Shown here one piece after another: positions 1-11,060 of a DNA stretch of 64,000 nucleotides; within the stretch, counting starts at the first letter, position 1, and each line of letters starts with the position of its first letter. Both the position numbers and the translations under genes were made by a program. The notes beneath the pieces are model-generated. The model made no database searches. It was not told the DNA's origin and saw only the letters and a list, made by a program, of their open reading frames with translations. The stretch lies in NCBI RefSeq assembly GCF_029168945.1, contig NC_083610.1, positions 47,141,429 through 47,205,428 on the forward strand, given 5' to 3'. The stretch is from Cannabis sativa (lineage: Eukaryota > Streptophyta > Magnoliopsida > Rosales > Cannabaceae).

Positions 1-416
1 CAGTAATTTGATGACGAGCCATTGAAAAACAAAGAAAAACCAACAACGAAATAAAACAAAACAAAACAAAATCATGTCATACAAACAAGACTAAAATATT
101 TAAAACTATGTCATAGAAATAAGACTAATCGTAATAGAAAAATCGAATCACGATAGCAAAACATAACCCCAACCAAGCTGTACCTATGCCCAGAGAAGGT
201 CGGCGAGCTTGGTCGAAGAAAAAAGATGATTGCCTGCAGCTATAAATTTAGAAATGAAAAACTCTAATTTTTTAAATTAATTTACAATTCTATAATATTG
301 ATTTACTTTTAACATTTAGTCTCAAATATACGGTTAAAAGAAAAACCTTTAGGAAAGTAATTCTTACTATCAAACTTCATTTATAACACAATAAGTTTAC
401 CATTTATTCAAGTGAA
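1..416. other. AT-rich spacer, nothing recognised
   Basis: No ORF of note, no repeat boundary and no known motif was seen before the first foldback MITE. Confidence 0.6.
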
Positions 417-425
417 AATTAAAAA

Positions 426-865
426 AAGTTTTAGCAGTTAAACTCTTTCAACTATTGTTTTACTTGCACTTAACCCTCCAGACTTAAATTTTGGTGGTAA
501 AACCTTTAAACTACTGAACTGTTAGCAAATTTAAATTGTTATCCGGTTAACTGTCACTATGGACTGCTTATGTATACATTTTTGTACATATAAACACATT
601 TATATTGATACACCTAATAATACTATTTCAAAATTTTATTTTAAAATTAAATAATATTATAAAAAAATATATTATAGATTTTAAAATAATCTTTATAAAT
701 TTTAATTAACATAAACAGTCCATATTAATTGTTAACAATGAAAAATAAATGACACATTAAATTTGTTAACCGTTTAGTAGTTTAGAGAGTTTTATTAACA
801 AAATTTAAGCTTGGAAGAGCAAGTTATAAAATAATAGTTGAAATGGTTTAACCGCAAAAAAACTC
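426..865. mobile_element. Mutator-like foldback MITE, copy 1
   Basis: A 440-bp non-coding element with long imperfect terminal inverted repeats. The right end, read in reverse complement (GAGTTTTTTTGCGGTTAAAC), matches the left end (AAGTTTTAGCAGTTAAAC), and the similarity continues for roughly 100 bases into each arm. It is flanked by a perfect 9-bp direct repeat, AATTAAAAA, at 417-425 and 866-874. A 9-bp duplication with long inverted repeats is the usual signature of Mutator-like elements (established knowledge). There is no transposase, so it is non-autonomous. A relative lies at 2384-2881. Confidence 0.8.
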
Positions 866-874
866 AATTAAAAA

Positions 875-1584
875 TTATAAAAAAGAAAATCTTTGTTTTC
901 AAAATATATGGAAAACTCATTTTTAGCCTATTTTTCTTTTTCCCCCATGGGTAAGCCATCAAAAGAACAACTATTTCCACCACTACAATTCATTGATTCC
1001 CACATCATTGGGATACTTAACAATATGTTTTTTTTAAAAGATTGTAATTTCCATTAATTATACAGAAACAAATTACAACTTAGAAACTTGTAGATAACAA
1101 TTCCATACCATCTCTCCATCTCGTCATTAGGTCTTCCTAGCCATCTTATATGCTAAAGTGATTAGCTTGTCTAGGAGCATCAGTAATTTATGTCTTGGAT
1201 TACATTAGAGCATAAAAATCTTTGTAATTATGTAAGACCCTATCTACAAAAATTTTACAGCCAAATTCAACGCTTGCTAATGGCAATCTTATTATTCTAA
1301 AAAAAATGTCTTAAAAATAATAAAAGGCTATTCTGATGATATTTCTCATTGCACTAGGTTTAAAAATTGTCGTAATAGAGTAGTTGGGACGACAATCATT
1401 GCAATAACCTCATCAGGGCCGGCCCTATGTAATATTGGACCTTATGCATACATCTGAACAAGATCTCTCTTCAAATTTTCGAGTCGGAGATAAGTTTCTA
1501 TCTTTTTTTATTTTATCTATTATATTATTATTATTATTATTATTATATGTTCTAATTATTATTTTTTTTTTCTTTGGTTTTGTA
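875..1584. other. Spacer with one GC palindrome
   Basis: AT-rich DNA with no coding signal. A 12-bp palindrome AGGGCCGGCCCT lies at 1415-1426. Such GGGCCGGCCC sequences are common at hAT-type element ends, but I find no matching second end. A poly-T run followed by LINE-3'-end-like sequence around 1027-1080 (minus sense) may be another relic, too decayed to call. Confidence 0.4.
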
Positions 1585-1927
1585 GGGAAGTTCGCAGATT
1601 AGCAGAAGCTAAACTTATGTAGCTTTAGTGGTTGCACTGTATTGATCTCTTGCATTAGGCTACCTAATACATCTTTTGAGGCTAGTTGATTATTTTCTAG
1701 GAGATCCTTCTTATTTGTTTTAAAGTAGGATCTTTCCTAGTTTTTTTTGCTAGTTTGCTATCCGATTTTCCTGAGGCATCTCTGATTCATGTTTATTGTA
1801 CACATGAATTAGCAGTTCGTGCACTCAGGGTGGATGATAAACTAGTTTGGATAGATGATTTTTCATCTTTTCTCTATGTATAAACTTTTGAGTGTTTTCA
1901 ATGAAAGTTCATTGTCAAAAAAAAAAA
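1585..1927 (+). pseudogene. LINE 3' relic: RNase H C-terminus plus poly-A
   Basis: Reading through several stops, the plus strand gives RNase H-like pieces. An E-A-K-L-M-x-L-x-W-L-H-C-I-D-L block near 1600 is followed by S-L-I-H-V-Y-C-T-H-E-L-A near 1785-1820, and then A-L-R-V-D-D-K-L-V-W-I-D-D ending at the TAA near 1880. The last part closely parallels the RNase H tail of the relic at 26560-27067 ([13 protein letters not shown]). A short 3'UTR and an 11-base poly-A (1917-1927) complete the LINE signature. It is a 5'-truncated, dead copy; no target duplication was identified. Confidence 0.65.
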
Positions 1928-2373
1928 TTAAATATTGGCCGAAAAGGTCAACATTTTCCTTTTTCCCAAAATGCCCCTATACACGTCTCTATTTCTCTCA
2001 GTTGCTCTCTTTCTCTCATTCTCTCTTCTCTCGAAACTTTATTTTCTCTCATATTCACTAACCAATTCACTCTAAAATTTTATTGTTAGTATACAATTAA
2101 CCTCTTTAAGCTACTACAAACTAGTACAAGTTAGGAAGTTTGGTGTAAGACTCCATATTTTGGTACCGAACGAACTTAGGAAACAATCATGGGTAAGTTA
2201 TTTTTTTTATTATTATTGGTTCTTATATTTAATTTGAAATGTTATTTTCATGAATGATTTGTGGGTTGTTGTTATTTTGTTGTTTTGTGTGTTGAAATAG
2301 TTATTGTGTGCGAATACTGTATTTTTTCTAGTTTCAATGATTTTTTTCATATAGACCGATAGGGCCCGAATGA
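1928..2373. other. Spacer, pyrimidine-rich in part
   Basis: Contains a CT-rich stretch around 1985-2050 and AT-rich DNA. Short ORFs here have no recognisable protein character. Confidence 0.5.
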
Positions 2374-2383
2374 TAGTCCGATA

Positions 2384-2881
2384 GAGTTTTTTGCGGCAAA
2401 ATCTTCTCAACTATTACTCTACTTGTACTTAACACTCTAAACTCAAATCTTGATGGTACAACCCTCCAACTACTAAATTGCTAACAAATTTAAGGTCTCA
2501 TTCACTTTCCACAACTGCCAATATAAATTATTTATGTGTATTTTTGTATATGTGCTACATTTATATTAGTATACCTGATATTATTATTTAAAAAAATACA
2601 ATTATTTCAAAATTTATAATATTTTTTTACTTTTTAATATTTTATTTTTTATTTTTATAATTTTAAAAATATTTCTTAAATAATAATTTTAAGTGTACCA
2701 ATATAAACGTGTCATGTGTACAATAGTATACACATAAGCAGTCCATAGTGACAGTTAACCGGATAACACTTTAAATTTGGCACCAGTTCAGTAGTTTAAA
2801 GAGTTTTAACACCAAAAATTAAGCTTGAAGGGTTAAATGCAAGTGAAACAACAATTGGGAGGGTTTAGCCGCTAAAAACTC
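2384..2881. mobile_element. Mutator-like foldback MITE, copy 2
   Basis: A 498-bp relative of the element at 426-865. The left end GAGTTTTTTGCGGC pairs with the right end GCTAAAAACTC in reverse complement, and the inverted arms extend well over 100 bases. The flanks are TAGTCCGAT (2374-2382) and TAGTCTGAT (2882-2890): a 9-bp target duplication with one mismatch (the exact end may shift by one base). It has no coding capacity. Confidence 0.78.
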
Positions 2882-2891
2882 TAGTCTGATA

Positions 2892-3624
2892 TAATGATTG
2901 GTTCCAAGGATAGGGATGAAGGCCCGATAGGGCCCAATGGTAGTTATGAGCTTCTAATCTTTTTTCAAGATTATTAAGATAATGATGAAGCAAAATGTAA
3001 TTAGATAGTGTTTATTTTTATATGTTGATTTCCTATTTGTGCTTTGAAGTTCATGAATTTTTCTTATCAAAATATGTATTTTTCATCTTCAATATCATGT
3101 ATTTTTGATTGTTAAAGCATATTTCCACTTAGAACTTCATCATGCAAAAATATAATACTCTTTGATTAAATGTCTTTCATTAAATTGTTTACATCTACTT
3201 CTTAGAATATAAGTATTATATTTTGCCTAAACATAGTTTCTTTGATTTTGTGTAGTTTCATTAAATTGTAACACATTCAATGCTTAGAAATTATACATTT
3301 TATAAGTGAAGAAAAATCCTATCTTTTTTACAATAACTTGTGCTTAAATAGAAAATATATTTTGGAAAATATAGTGTGATTTATTTCAACCATATTTGGA
3401 TTCGGAAATCAATATACTTATAAATACTATTGAACTTGCATTTTGTGGATTCTAATATCTTAATAATCTTATTTACACATCTTATTTAAAAATCATTTTC
3501 ATACTCACTCATATTTAATCTTAAGTATTTTAGTTACTTGTCTTTTATTTTATTTTGCAAAACCAAAATCCCATCAAATATTTGGAGCTAGGTTAGAATA
3601 TTCTTGTTTTGTTTGAAATAGTTT
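2892..3624. other. AT-rich spacer
   Basis: No ORF or clear repeat was seen. It could include the upstream part of the LTR-like scrap that ends near 3727, but no TG boundary is recognisable. Confidence 0.4.
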
Positions 3625-3727
3625 CTTTTGATGTTAGTCAACTCCCATGAGTTTGACCTTGCACTTACATGAACACTATATTTCGAAATGATTCGTGCAC
3701 TTGCGAGTATAAATATTAAAACACTCA
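3625..3727 (+). repeat. Possible Athila-type LTR U5 scrap
   Basis: The segment contains GTTTGACCTTGCACTTACATG and later CGTGCACTTGCGAGTATA. These parallel the U5 end of the Athila-like LTRs at 35770-37005 and 58692-59918 when those are read on their coding (minus) strand: a TTCGACCTCACTTGCG block followed by GCGTGCACTTGCGTATTG. The spacing is similar. No primer-binding site or second LTR was found, so this is a homology-based guess. Confidence 0.35.
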
Positions 3728-3960
3728 CTTTTGACGACAACAATCTCATGGTCAGCAAACCTTTGCCTTAGCTCAACTAGTTTCGTGTAGTTGTCTTTAT
3801 CGTATTCTTCATATTCTTCTTGGTTTGTATCCTCGAGGTCATTGGTGTCTCCTTCTCTTTCAGCGTCCACCCTAGACGCTGCCTCTTCTTCTCCTGGGTC
3901 TTTTTGGTCGTTAGGTTATTGTGGACGTGAAGTGTTTCTTGTCATCACCATCGTACCACA
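3725..3960 (-). pseudogene. Acidic gag-like fragment, uncertain
   Basis: On the minus strand an ORF starting at 3870 runs through an acidic, charged stretch (E-Y-E-E-Y-D-K-D-N-Y-T-K-L-V-E-L-R-Q) typical of the N-terminal part of some Ty3/gypsy gag proteins. Upstream in the same frame, past one stop, lies M-V-M-T-R-N-T-S-R. It could equally be a chance ORF. The nearby LTR-like scrap points the other way, so the two are probably not parts of one intact element. Confidence 0.2.
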
Positions 3961-3974
3961 AGGTTATTTATGAT

Positions 3975-4840
3975 TTTATGTTTAGGAGCTTCCTACAACT
4001 CTCAATGAAAGCACCGAAATATTGACCAAGGTTGTTGGCAGCAAATAATTAGAGCTGTGTGAAGTAGTTAATGAATGGTAGAAGAAAAGATTTTTACGTG
4101 GTTGGAGCATTAATGAACCTTAATCCACGAGTCACTGTATTAACGAGGAGTATTCATTACATATAATTTTTTGATTGATTTTTTATACATCATTGGGATA
4201 TTTATAGTCTCATAATGGTGGTAAAAGGCCACTCTTATCGTGTTTACATGAGTCATGCTTTGCACAATTTCCAAAAAAAAAATGATCTTAGGGCATGATG
4301 CCTACTTTCCATGATATATTTAGGTTGTCTATAGGTGTTTGATGAGACTTGACTCATCTCTTAATTATGATTAGACATTTCATTTATGCAGCCGTCAATT
4401 GATGTATGAGGTCTTGTAAAATCAGAGAATTACGAGTTTAAACTCTTAAGCACGTTTGTTCAGTGTAAAGTGTCGGATGCTCTTCCACATACTGCATTAA
4501 ATGCATATACTGTGTTTTTAGCCTCGAGTAATGTGTATACTTCGCCTGTCCTCTCGTACCTTTCTCCAGGTCGAATTCACTCGCGGAGAGGAAGAAGCAG
4601 CGAATGCCCATTGTCTAGTTAGCACCTCTCGAAGATGACCAGTTTGTCATTATCCTTTTGTAACATTAAGCTCTAGGGGTAATCTAGATTGCGCACTCCG
4701 TAGTGTGGGTCCTATCGCCACGTGGCTTTCTCCAGAATTGCCACGTATTTTGGGAGAAATTCTAGACAATAAATCCGAACAAATTCTATAAAAACTAATA
4801 GAAATAGATGTAATTTATCATATTCATATATTATAACCGA
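3975..4840. other. Spacer of unknown origin
   Basis: Moderately GC-richer than its surroundings, with several CG-containing tracts around 4555-4760, but no reading frame, repeat pair or terminal motif that I can support. Probably decayed retroelement DNA. Confidence 0.35.
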
Positions 4841-5760
4841 AAAAATTAAAATAAAAAAAGTTCAAATAAAATGTCAAAAAATATTTGAAAAACAATCTGA
4901 TAAAGAAGAGAAGTGTGGAAAAATGAACTAGTTTATTAAGAGATAATTTATTATATATAGATTTATGAAAAACCAACAAGTACAAAATTAAAAATGGAGT
5001 GAAAAATGGTTAAATAGAATAAAATAAATATTTTTGAAAAATAACGTAAATGAAAGATTGGCAAGATGTGTCAGGACACGATGAGACAACTTAAAGGCGA
5101 TACAAAATAAATGGGTTTGGGTGACACATTTAATACTCGTGTCGCATTTGCGTTTGAGTTTTTAATACATTTAATAATTCTGTTGTGTTAGTATTTACCA
5201 TAATCGTGTCATGCTATAGTCGTATTCACATTTTATAATCGTGTCGTGTCATGATACAATGACACGAATTATTTTTCATAAGTTTTTTATTATTATTTTT
5301 TAAAAATTGTTATAAATATATTGTCGCTTGTTGTGTGACATGCTAATTCATTATGTCGTTTTGTGTCGTATTATAAATATGTTAACACAAACACGACACA
5401 ATAATACAAATTACTAATAGAGAAACAAAAAGAACAATAACTATAAGTTATTGTATTTTAAAAGATAATTTATTATACATGTTTTTTAAACCCAACAAAG
5501 TCAAAATAAAAAAGATGAAGTAATTCATAGTAAAAAAATAATGCCTTAAATAAAAAAAAATAGTTAAAATATAATATAAATATTCTTGAAAACAATCCAA
5601 AAGAAAGAAACATAACTATTATCTTATTACATTTTTCGAATAAAGATAATTCATTACATACATTTATTAAGACCAACAAATTCATATTATACAATAAATA
5701 AAAAATAAGAGTTTAAAAATAGTTAAAAGAAAATGATAAATATTTTTGGAAAAAAAGAAC
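4840..5760. repeat. Three degenerate AT-rich repeat copies, interrupted
   Basis: A unit of 150-200 bp occurs at about 4850-5045, 5415-5605 and 5610-5760. Each copy has AAAGATAATTTATTAT, then a variant of AAACCAACAAA, then a stretch like AAATAGTTAAA, then AAATAAATATTTTTGAAAA. The first and second copies are separated by the CGTGTC-rich segment at 5060-5420. Copies differ by many substitutions and indels, so the duplication is old. No coding potential. Confidence 0.5.
5060..5420. repeat. CGTGTC/GACACG-rich transposon-like relic
   Basis: Contains many GTGTC, GACAC and CGTGTCGTGTCATG-like words in both orientations, from near 5070 to near 5400. It ends with ACACAAACACGACAC, roughly an inverted counterpart of the left end. 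This composition resembles short non-autonomous hAT-like plant repeats. No clean target duplication was found. Confidence 0.3.
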
Positions 5761-5987
5761 TACAGTACAATAGAAAGAAAAAGAACGAGAGAAACCAGGC
5801 ACAAAGGAAACACAAAAGGAAAGAAAAGACTGGCCAAAAAAGAAGAAGAAGAATGGACCAATAAGAAATAAGTACGAGGATTGATGACGTGGCATGAAAT
5901 TTAAATTCCCGCCTAAACCCCTAAATTTTCATTTCGTGCGCAATTGAATTTCAATTTCCCCAAAAAAATCTTAATAATAATAATATC

Positions 5988-6037
5988 TCTTTATACCTTT
6001 CCTTTTATTTCTATTCCCTTCTTTTTCAAACCCTAAA
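5988..6037 (+). promoter_or_regulatory. HMGB core promoter: TATA-like box and telo-box
   Basis: TTTATACC at about 5990-5997 is a plausible TATA element. It is followed by the telo-box AAACCCTAAA at 6028-6037 and a related AACCCTAAAA near 6056. Telo-boxes near the start site are typical of plant genes expressed in dividing cells, such as ribosomal protein and chromatin genes (established knowledge). The transcription start, inferred near 6020, is not shown by the sequence. Confidence 0.5.
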
Positions 6038-6072
6038 AATCATTTTTTCCTTTCAACCCTAAAACTCAAAAG

Positions 6073-6164
6073 GTACCACTCTCTCTCTCTTTCTCTCTTT
6101 CTCTCTCTCTGTTATCTTCCAAATTCGATCTGTTTTCTTAGTTCAATCGTTCTTATTTTTGCAG
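6073..6164 (+). other. Probable 5'UTR intron of the HMGB gene
   Basis: A GT donor (AAAG/GTACCA at 6073) and an acceptor after a T-rich tract (TTTTTGCAG ending at 6164) bracket a CT-rich 92-bp segment, eight bases upstream of the ATG at 6173. Leader introns are common in plant HMGB genes. Transcript data would be needed to confirm it. Confidence 0.55.
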
Positions 6165-6172
6165 ATTTCACT

Positions 6173-7217
6173 ATGAAAGGAGCTAAGTCTACATCCAAGA
6201 GAGCTGAACCCAAGTGAGTTGTGTTTTGGCTTTCTTTCTATGCTGATATGGGATTTTAGATCTATGAAGATTAAATTTGATTGTCGTATTTATTGTAGGC
6301 TTGCGGTGAATAAGAAGGCCGCTGGTGCTGCTACTAAAGGTCGGAAAGCATCGAAGAAAGCTGCTAAGGATCCTAACAAGCCTAAGAGGCCTTCCAGTGC
6401 TTTCTTCGTTTTCATGTAAGTATTCGGTTATGATAATAAAAATAACTTTTTGTTAGTGTAATTCTCAGTTCTTAATATTAGTTTAATTTACTTTTAATTT
6501 TATTGGTTCAAGGGAGGAGTTCAGGAAGCAATTTAACAAGGAAAACCCTAACAACAAAGCAGTCTCTGCTGTAAGAATCTATATTCGTCGTTTTAACTTT
6601 GCTCTTAGGAATCTATATTTATTCTTCATTATGATCTGACGTTGTGTATTTATTGAATATATTAGGTTGGTAAAGCTGCTGGTGAGAAATGGAAGTCGAT
6701 GACTGAGGCTGTAAGTGTATTTTGTTTTTATTAGTGGTAAAACCTTTTCAAGTATATATATTTATATATATGGTAATGTTATGCAAACTATTTTCAGGAC
6801 AAGGCACCATTTGTTGCCAAAGCTGAGAAAAGAAAGATTGAGTATGAGAAAAACATGAAAGCATATAACAAGAAACAAGTAAGTGGGATATCAAAATTGT
6901 GTTATTTTGGCTGATTTTGATATATTCATATATACCCTTCTAGAAATTGTTTATTTGTGTATTCAACATTGTTTGTTGTTTGTTTGCAGGCTGAAGGTGC
7001 TGATGCTGCTGAGGAAGAAGGTTCTGAGAAATCAATGTCTGAGGTGAATGATGAAGATGAAGGAGATGAAGATGGCAGTGGAGAGGTTTGTTAGAATTGA
7101 ATTCATTTTTTTAATATCTAATTTGTGTCATGGTTTTTTCATTCCATAACTTGGGGTTTATAATTTGTGATACTGTTTTTTTGGTTTTGTGGTGTGTAGG
7201 ATGATGATGACGAGTAG
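6173..7217 (+). CDS. HMGB: HMGB-type high mobility group chromatin protein, 7 coding exons
   Basis: The spliced CDS joins 6173-6213, 6299-6415, 6513-6570, 6666-6710, 6798-6878, 6990-7085 and 7200-7217. All introns are GT-AG and the result is 151 residues. Residues 1-40 are a Lys/Ala-rich basic N-terminus. An HMG box spans about 41-110: N-K-P-K-R-P-S-S-A-F-F-V-F-M opens it, and E-K-W-K-S-M and A-Y-N-K-K follow. Residues about 117-151 are a Glu/Asp-rich acidic tail ending D-D-D-D-E. This is the standard layout and length of plant HMGB1/2/3-like proteins, which bend DNA and help assemble nucleoprotein complexes in the nucleus. The exon structure is intact with no frameshift, so the gene is probably functional. 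It is the only clear host gene in the window. The choice among HMGB paralogues is not resolved. Confidence 0.93.
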
Positions 7218-7986
7218 GAATTGGCTGGAGAAGATGATAGCATAGTCTTCTAGGCTGTCTTAAGATTGAATCAATACCATGTGATTGGTTTGATTGTTAA
7301 TTGTTAATCATCGGTTCTTTTTCTTAATATTTATTTTGTTGAAGAAGTATACTCCTGTGCTGTCTCCCCCTTTTGGCCCACTGAATTTTGGGCTCTTGAA
7401 TTTTTATAGTTATAGAAAAGGGGAGAATCATCTGTGTAATCGTACCTCTTTTTTTTTTTTTGAAAAACTCTAATGACTAGCTAGGTGATTCTGTCTTTTG
7501 TAGAGCTGCTGGCATACTTACTTTGCTAACTAGTTTATAACTGTTAAATGTTAATTCCAATCTGGTCTACTTACTATTGTTACTATTTATTGTTTGTTTC
7601 TTGTGTTCTATATGTCTTTTGATCGTTGCAAATTTGATCGATTGGTCATCTATTTTGTCTTCTTTTTTAATTGACATTATTAAGTTAAAGAATTATTATT
7701 ATTTCTTTCCCTTTTATCTACGTTATTTAAAAATCGACGAAAGATATTTTCAAAGTTTGTTGTGATCTGCATAACATGGGCCACGTTGTTATTCGTAGTT
7801 TTTTAGTTTATTTATTGTCATTTCACATGCTCTCTTTGAAAAAAATCGTTGAAATAAGCTACTTTTGAAGATATTTGTACTAATCTAAGTCATCTATACT
7901 GTTACCTTCTATAACAAGTCCTTATCGTTTTATTTATTTATTTTTGGTAATTTCTGTGATTATTTTTCAAGGGTTTGGTTATATTA
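7218..7986 (+). other. HMGB 3'UTR and downstream spacer
   Basis: The 3'UTR starts after the TAG at 7215-7217. AT-rich stretches with AATATTTATTTTG near 7327 could serve in polyadenylation, but no cleavage site is evident. Beyond about 7450 there is only AT-rich DNA. Confidence 0.4.
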
Positions 7987-8221
7987 GAGCATCTCTAGGG
8001 AATAAATACAGGGTTTTCTATAGTAAGTTAATAGTATTTAAATTAAATGTATTATTACTTTTTTATATTTTGTAAAATTAATTTATTTTTTTGACAAATT
8101 TAAATGATAAAATATTATTAAAATAATTTAATAGTTAGGGAGCATTATGGGAGTAACATCAATATTAATGACTATTTTAACATTTTAGCTTACAAAAATA
8201 GAGAGTAGAATTGGAGATATC
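7987..8221. mobile_element. Possible PIF/Harbinger-type MITE
   Basis: Begins GAGCATCTCTAGGG and ends TTGGAGATATC, imperfect inverted ends of about 10 bases, flanked by TTA at 7984-7986 and 8222-8224. A 3-bp TTA duplication and GAGCATCTC-type ends fit a non-autonomous PIF/Harbinger element. At 235 bp it has no coding capacity. Such a short duplication can arise by chance. Confidence 0.45.
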
Positions 8222-8224
8222 TTA

Positions 8225-8952
8225 TAGTAATTACTAAATTAGTGCATTAATTGCGTTAAACAATACAGAAAAAAGATCCAAGTTTAACGGGTGGTGGTCA
8301 TTAGGTTGTTAATTAAATTTTAAGAGAGTAAAACATATCAACTATTGGGCAATAAAGGGCTTGGTAATGATTAGGAAGGGTTCACACTTCTCACCAACCA
8401 ATAATACTAATTGTGGTTTCACATCTTTTCAATAAGCTTTTATTTGATTAAGGGATCACTTATTGTCTTGTAGGCTTCTATTTTTTTCCTAAAGGTACAT
8501 CCAATTCTTTTAGGTGTATGGTGCAACTTAGAACACACAATTGGGATGTGGTGTTTTCTTATCCATGTTTGTATATCCATCCAAACTTTGTTATGTATCT
8601 GTGCCCCATGCCAACCATAAATATGTACTTCGTTTTGTTCGACTTGTTTTCTATAAAAAAGAAGACACTCATCATTTTATCATTCTATTCTTACCTTTTA
8701 TTCTTTTGATTTATCTACAAGAGTGCTATTTACAAATTATTACAATTTCTATTTTAACCTTCCGTCTCTCAAAACATATGTTGGTATTTTTTTTTTAATG
8801 GTGTTTCTTATAATTATATTATGTTATGTATGTAATATATAATATGTGTATACCATATTAGTGTATAACTGTTATTTTATAAAGGCTTATGACTTGTATC
8901 ATGTGGATATTAAATATTTTTTTAATCTAGACATTTTTACGGATATGGATAG
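8225..8952. other. AT-rich spacer
   Basis: Small overlapping ORFs at 8518-8798 look like chance frames in T-rich DNA (hydrophobic, no conserved motif). No repeat boundaries were seen. Confidence 0.5.
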
Positions 8953-9059
8953 GGTAAATATTATTTTGGACTTTGTATTTTGTAAAATTTATTAATTGGA
9001 TCATCTGTTTTGTTAAATGACAAAATGAATCATGTATTTTTTAAAATGGTACAAATAAC

Positions 9060-10858
9060 TAGGCCTGCACATGGGTTGGGTTGGGCGGTTTTTGGGCGGT
9101 TTGGCGGTTTTTTTATTTGGCGGTTTTTTAAAATCACAACCCATACCTGCCCAATAAAAGTTTGGGTTGGGCGGTTTTTTAGGGGGCGGTTTTATGCGGT
9201 TTTTTGGGCGGCTTGGGTTGCTTAAAAATCAAAACTTTCAAAATATATTGTCACAAGAAAAAAAAAAAATATTTAACTAAAAATTTATACCGGTTAATAA
9301 CAATGCATAAAAGTCCTTAAAAAATTCATATGAATCTTTATAAACTCTATAACAAGGCATATAATAATAATCCATGAAAATATCGTAACAATTCTTATAA
9401 AGTCCATAGTACTACTCCATAATTAACAATCTAGAAAAGGTCCTTAAAAAGTCCATACAAGTTCATAACAATCCAAAAAAAAAGTCCATAATTTAAGTCC
9501 ATAACACAATCTAAGTTCATAATAATTCATAAAGTCTCCATAATTAAAACAAAAGTGACTTCAAAAGTTGGCTCCAAATGAAATGCAACTCTGCAAAATA
9601 ATAAAAAAATTTAATTAAATTTAGTAATCCATTTTGTATATTTACTCTCAAGAAAAAATGTCATTTTTCAATTTAAGAATACAGTTTTACGGATTAGTGT
9701 ACTAAGTGTAACAGAGTACACAAACGAACTCTTCAATGGCACACTTTGATAATGATCATAGATTCCACCTCTACCTTATAGAAGAACTAGTTTTTTGGAT
9801 CAAATATAAATGTGAAGGAATAAGTGTGAGGCCCTCAACATTTTCACCAATCTTTCACATTTTAGAATATTGAACTCACAATTATCAACATCACACAAAT
9901 AAGTTTAATATCAAATAAAGTGTAATATAAGCTTGTAACATTTGAAAAAACATAACTCATTCTAGCTCATTCATACATTTGAACGAAAGAAAAAAAAATC
10001 AACACATCAAATTAAATTTTGACTGGGCGCAATAAAATATCATTACTAGATAACATTTACATGATTAAAAAAAAAAGAAAAAAGAAGTCATCGATAGACA
10101 ACAAGTTTTTTTTTTCCAGCAACTATTTTTTTTTCTTTTCCAACAAAGAATCAAAAAATAAAATAGCAAAATTATCAGTAAATAAAAGGAAAAATAAAGA
10201 AATAGTGTCAAGTAAAGCAAAGAAAAAATTCAAAAAATAAGAATTAAGTAAAGCAAAGAACAAACAGAAAAGAAAAAAAAAAAATAGGAATGAAGATTGA
10301 AAGCTAACCTCAAATATGCTACGCCACCGAAAATGGTGAAGAATAGAAATTTTGTGTTGAGTGTTCGTCGGGGCGCTTACCGGTGGTTATTTGGCGACAA
10401 TTTTCTGGAGAAGCATAGGGGTTGAGTTGTTGATGGCCTGAGGATGGGCGGCAGCGACTGTCGATGATGGGAGAAGAGAAGACGATGACGAACAGAGAAG
10501 AGGGCGGGGACGACGAGCGGAGAAGAAAGGGGGGGGGGGGACGATGGCGGCTGTGAAGAAGGGGGGGACGACAGCGGAGAAGAGGGGTTTAGTTTTAGGG
10601 TTTTTTTTGTTTTAGTTTTTTTAGGCAGCCTTTTTTAGGTGTAAATTAAATTTAAAAAATAAATAAAAAAAAATAATATATTACGGGTACGGGTTGGACC
10701 CGCCCGTTTTTAGGCAAACCCGTACCCGCCCGCCAAACAGCGGGTTAAAACTCAACCCAATCCAATTTTTGCGGGTTTTTAATGGGCGGTTTCCATACGG
10801 GCGGATTCTAATGGGTTAGGCGGTTCCCACGGTTTAGCGGTTTTTATGTTCAGGCCTA
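9060..10858. mobile_element. Non-autonomous hAT element, 1.8 kb
   Basis: The ends are TAGGCCTGCACATGGG and TGTTCAGGCCTA, a 13-bp inverted repeat TAGGCCTGmACAT. They are flanked by a perfect 8-bp duplication CAAATAAC at 9052-9059 and 10859-10866, the diagnostic hAT target size. Subterminal DNA is packed with GGGCGG, GGCGGTTT and their complements. The interior has no transposase. A GC-rich part at 10290-10600 contains GAGAAGA and polyguanine tracts and might be captured 5' gene sequence. It is inserted in the foldback element and is related in its ends to the hAT copies at 29761 and 30561. Confidence 0.88.
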
Positions 10859-11060
10859 CAAATAACACCTTAAACTAATTTTTTGTCAAAATAAAATTTA
10901 ATAATAATCCAATCTAAAAGTATTATGACACAATTGTTAACATTTTTTGTGTCTGTTCATGTTAGGGATTGTCTTCAAGGTGGCTATATTAAAAAATAGT
11001 TGTTAAAAATTAAGCTCAGAGTCTTATTTTTAATATTTTAGAAAATACATGGTTCATTTT

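Noticed and set aside
10019..10240. Lys/Asn-rich 73-codon ORF in the hAT element
   Set aside because: It is a chance frame in A-rich DNA, with no transposase motifs.
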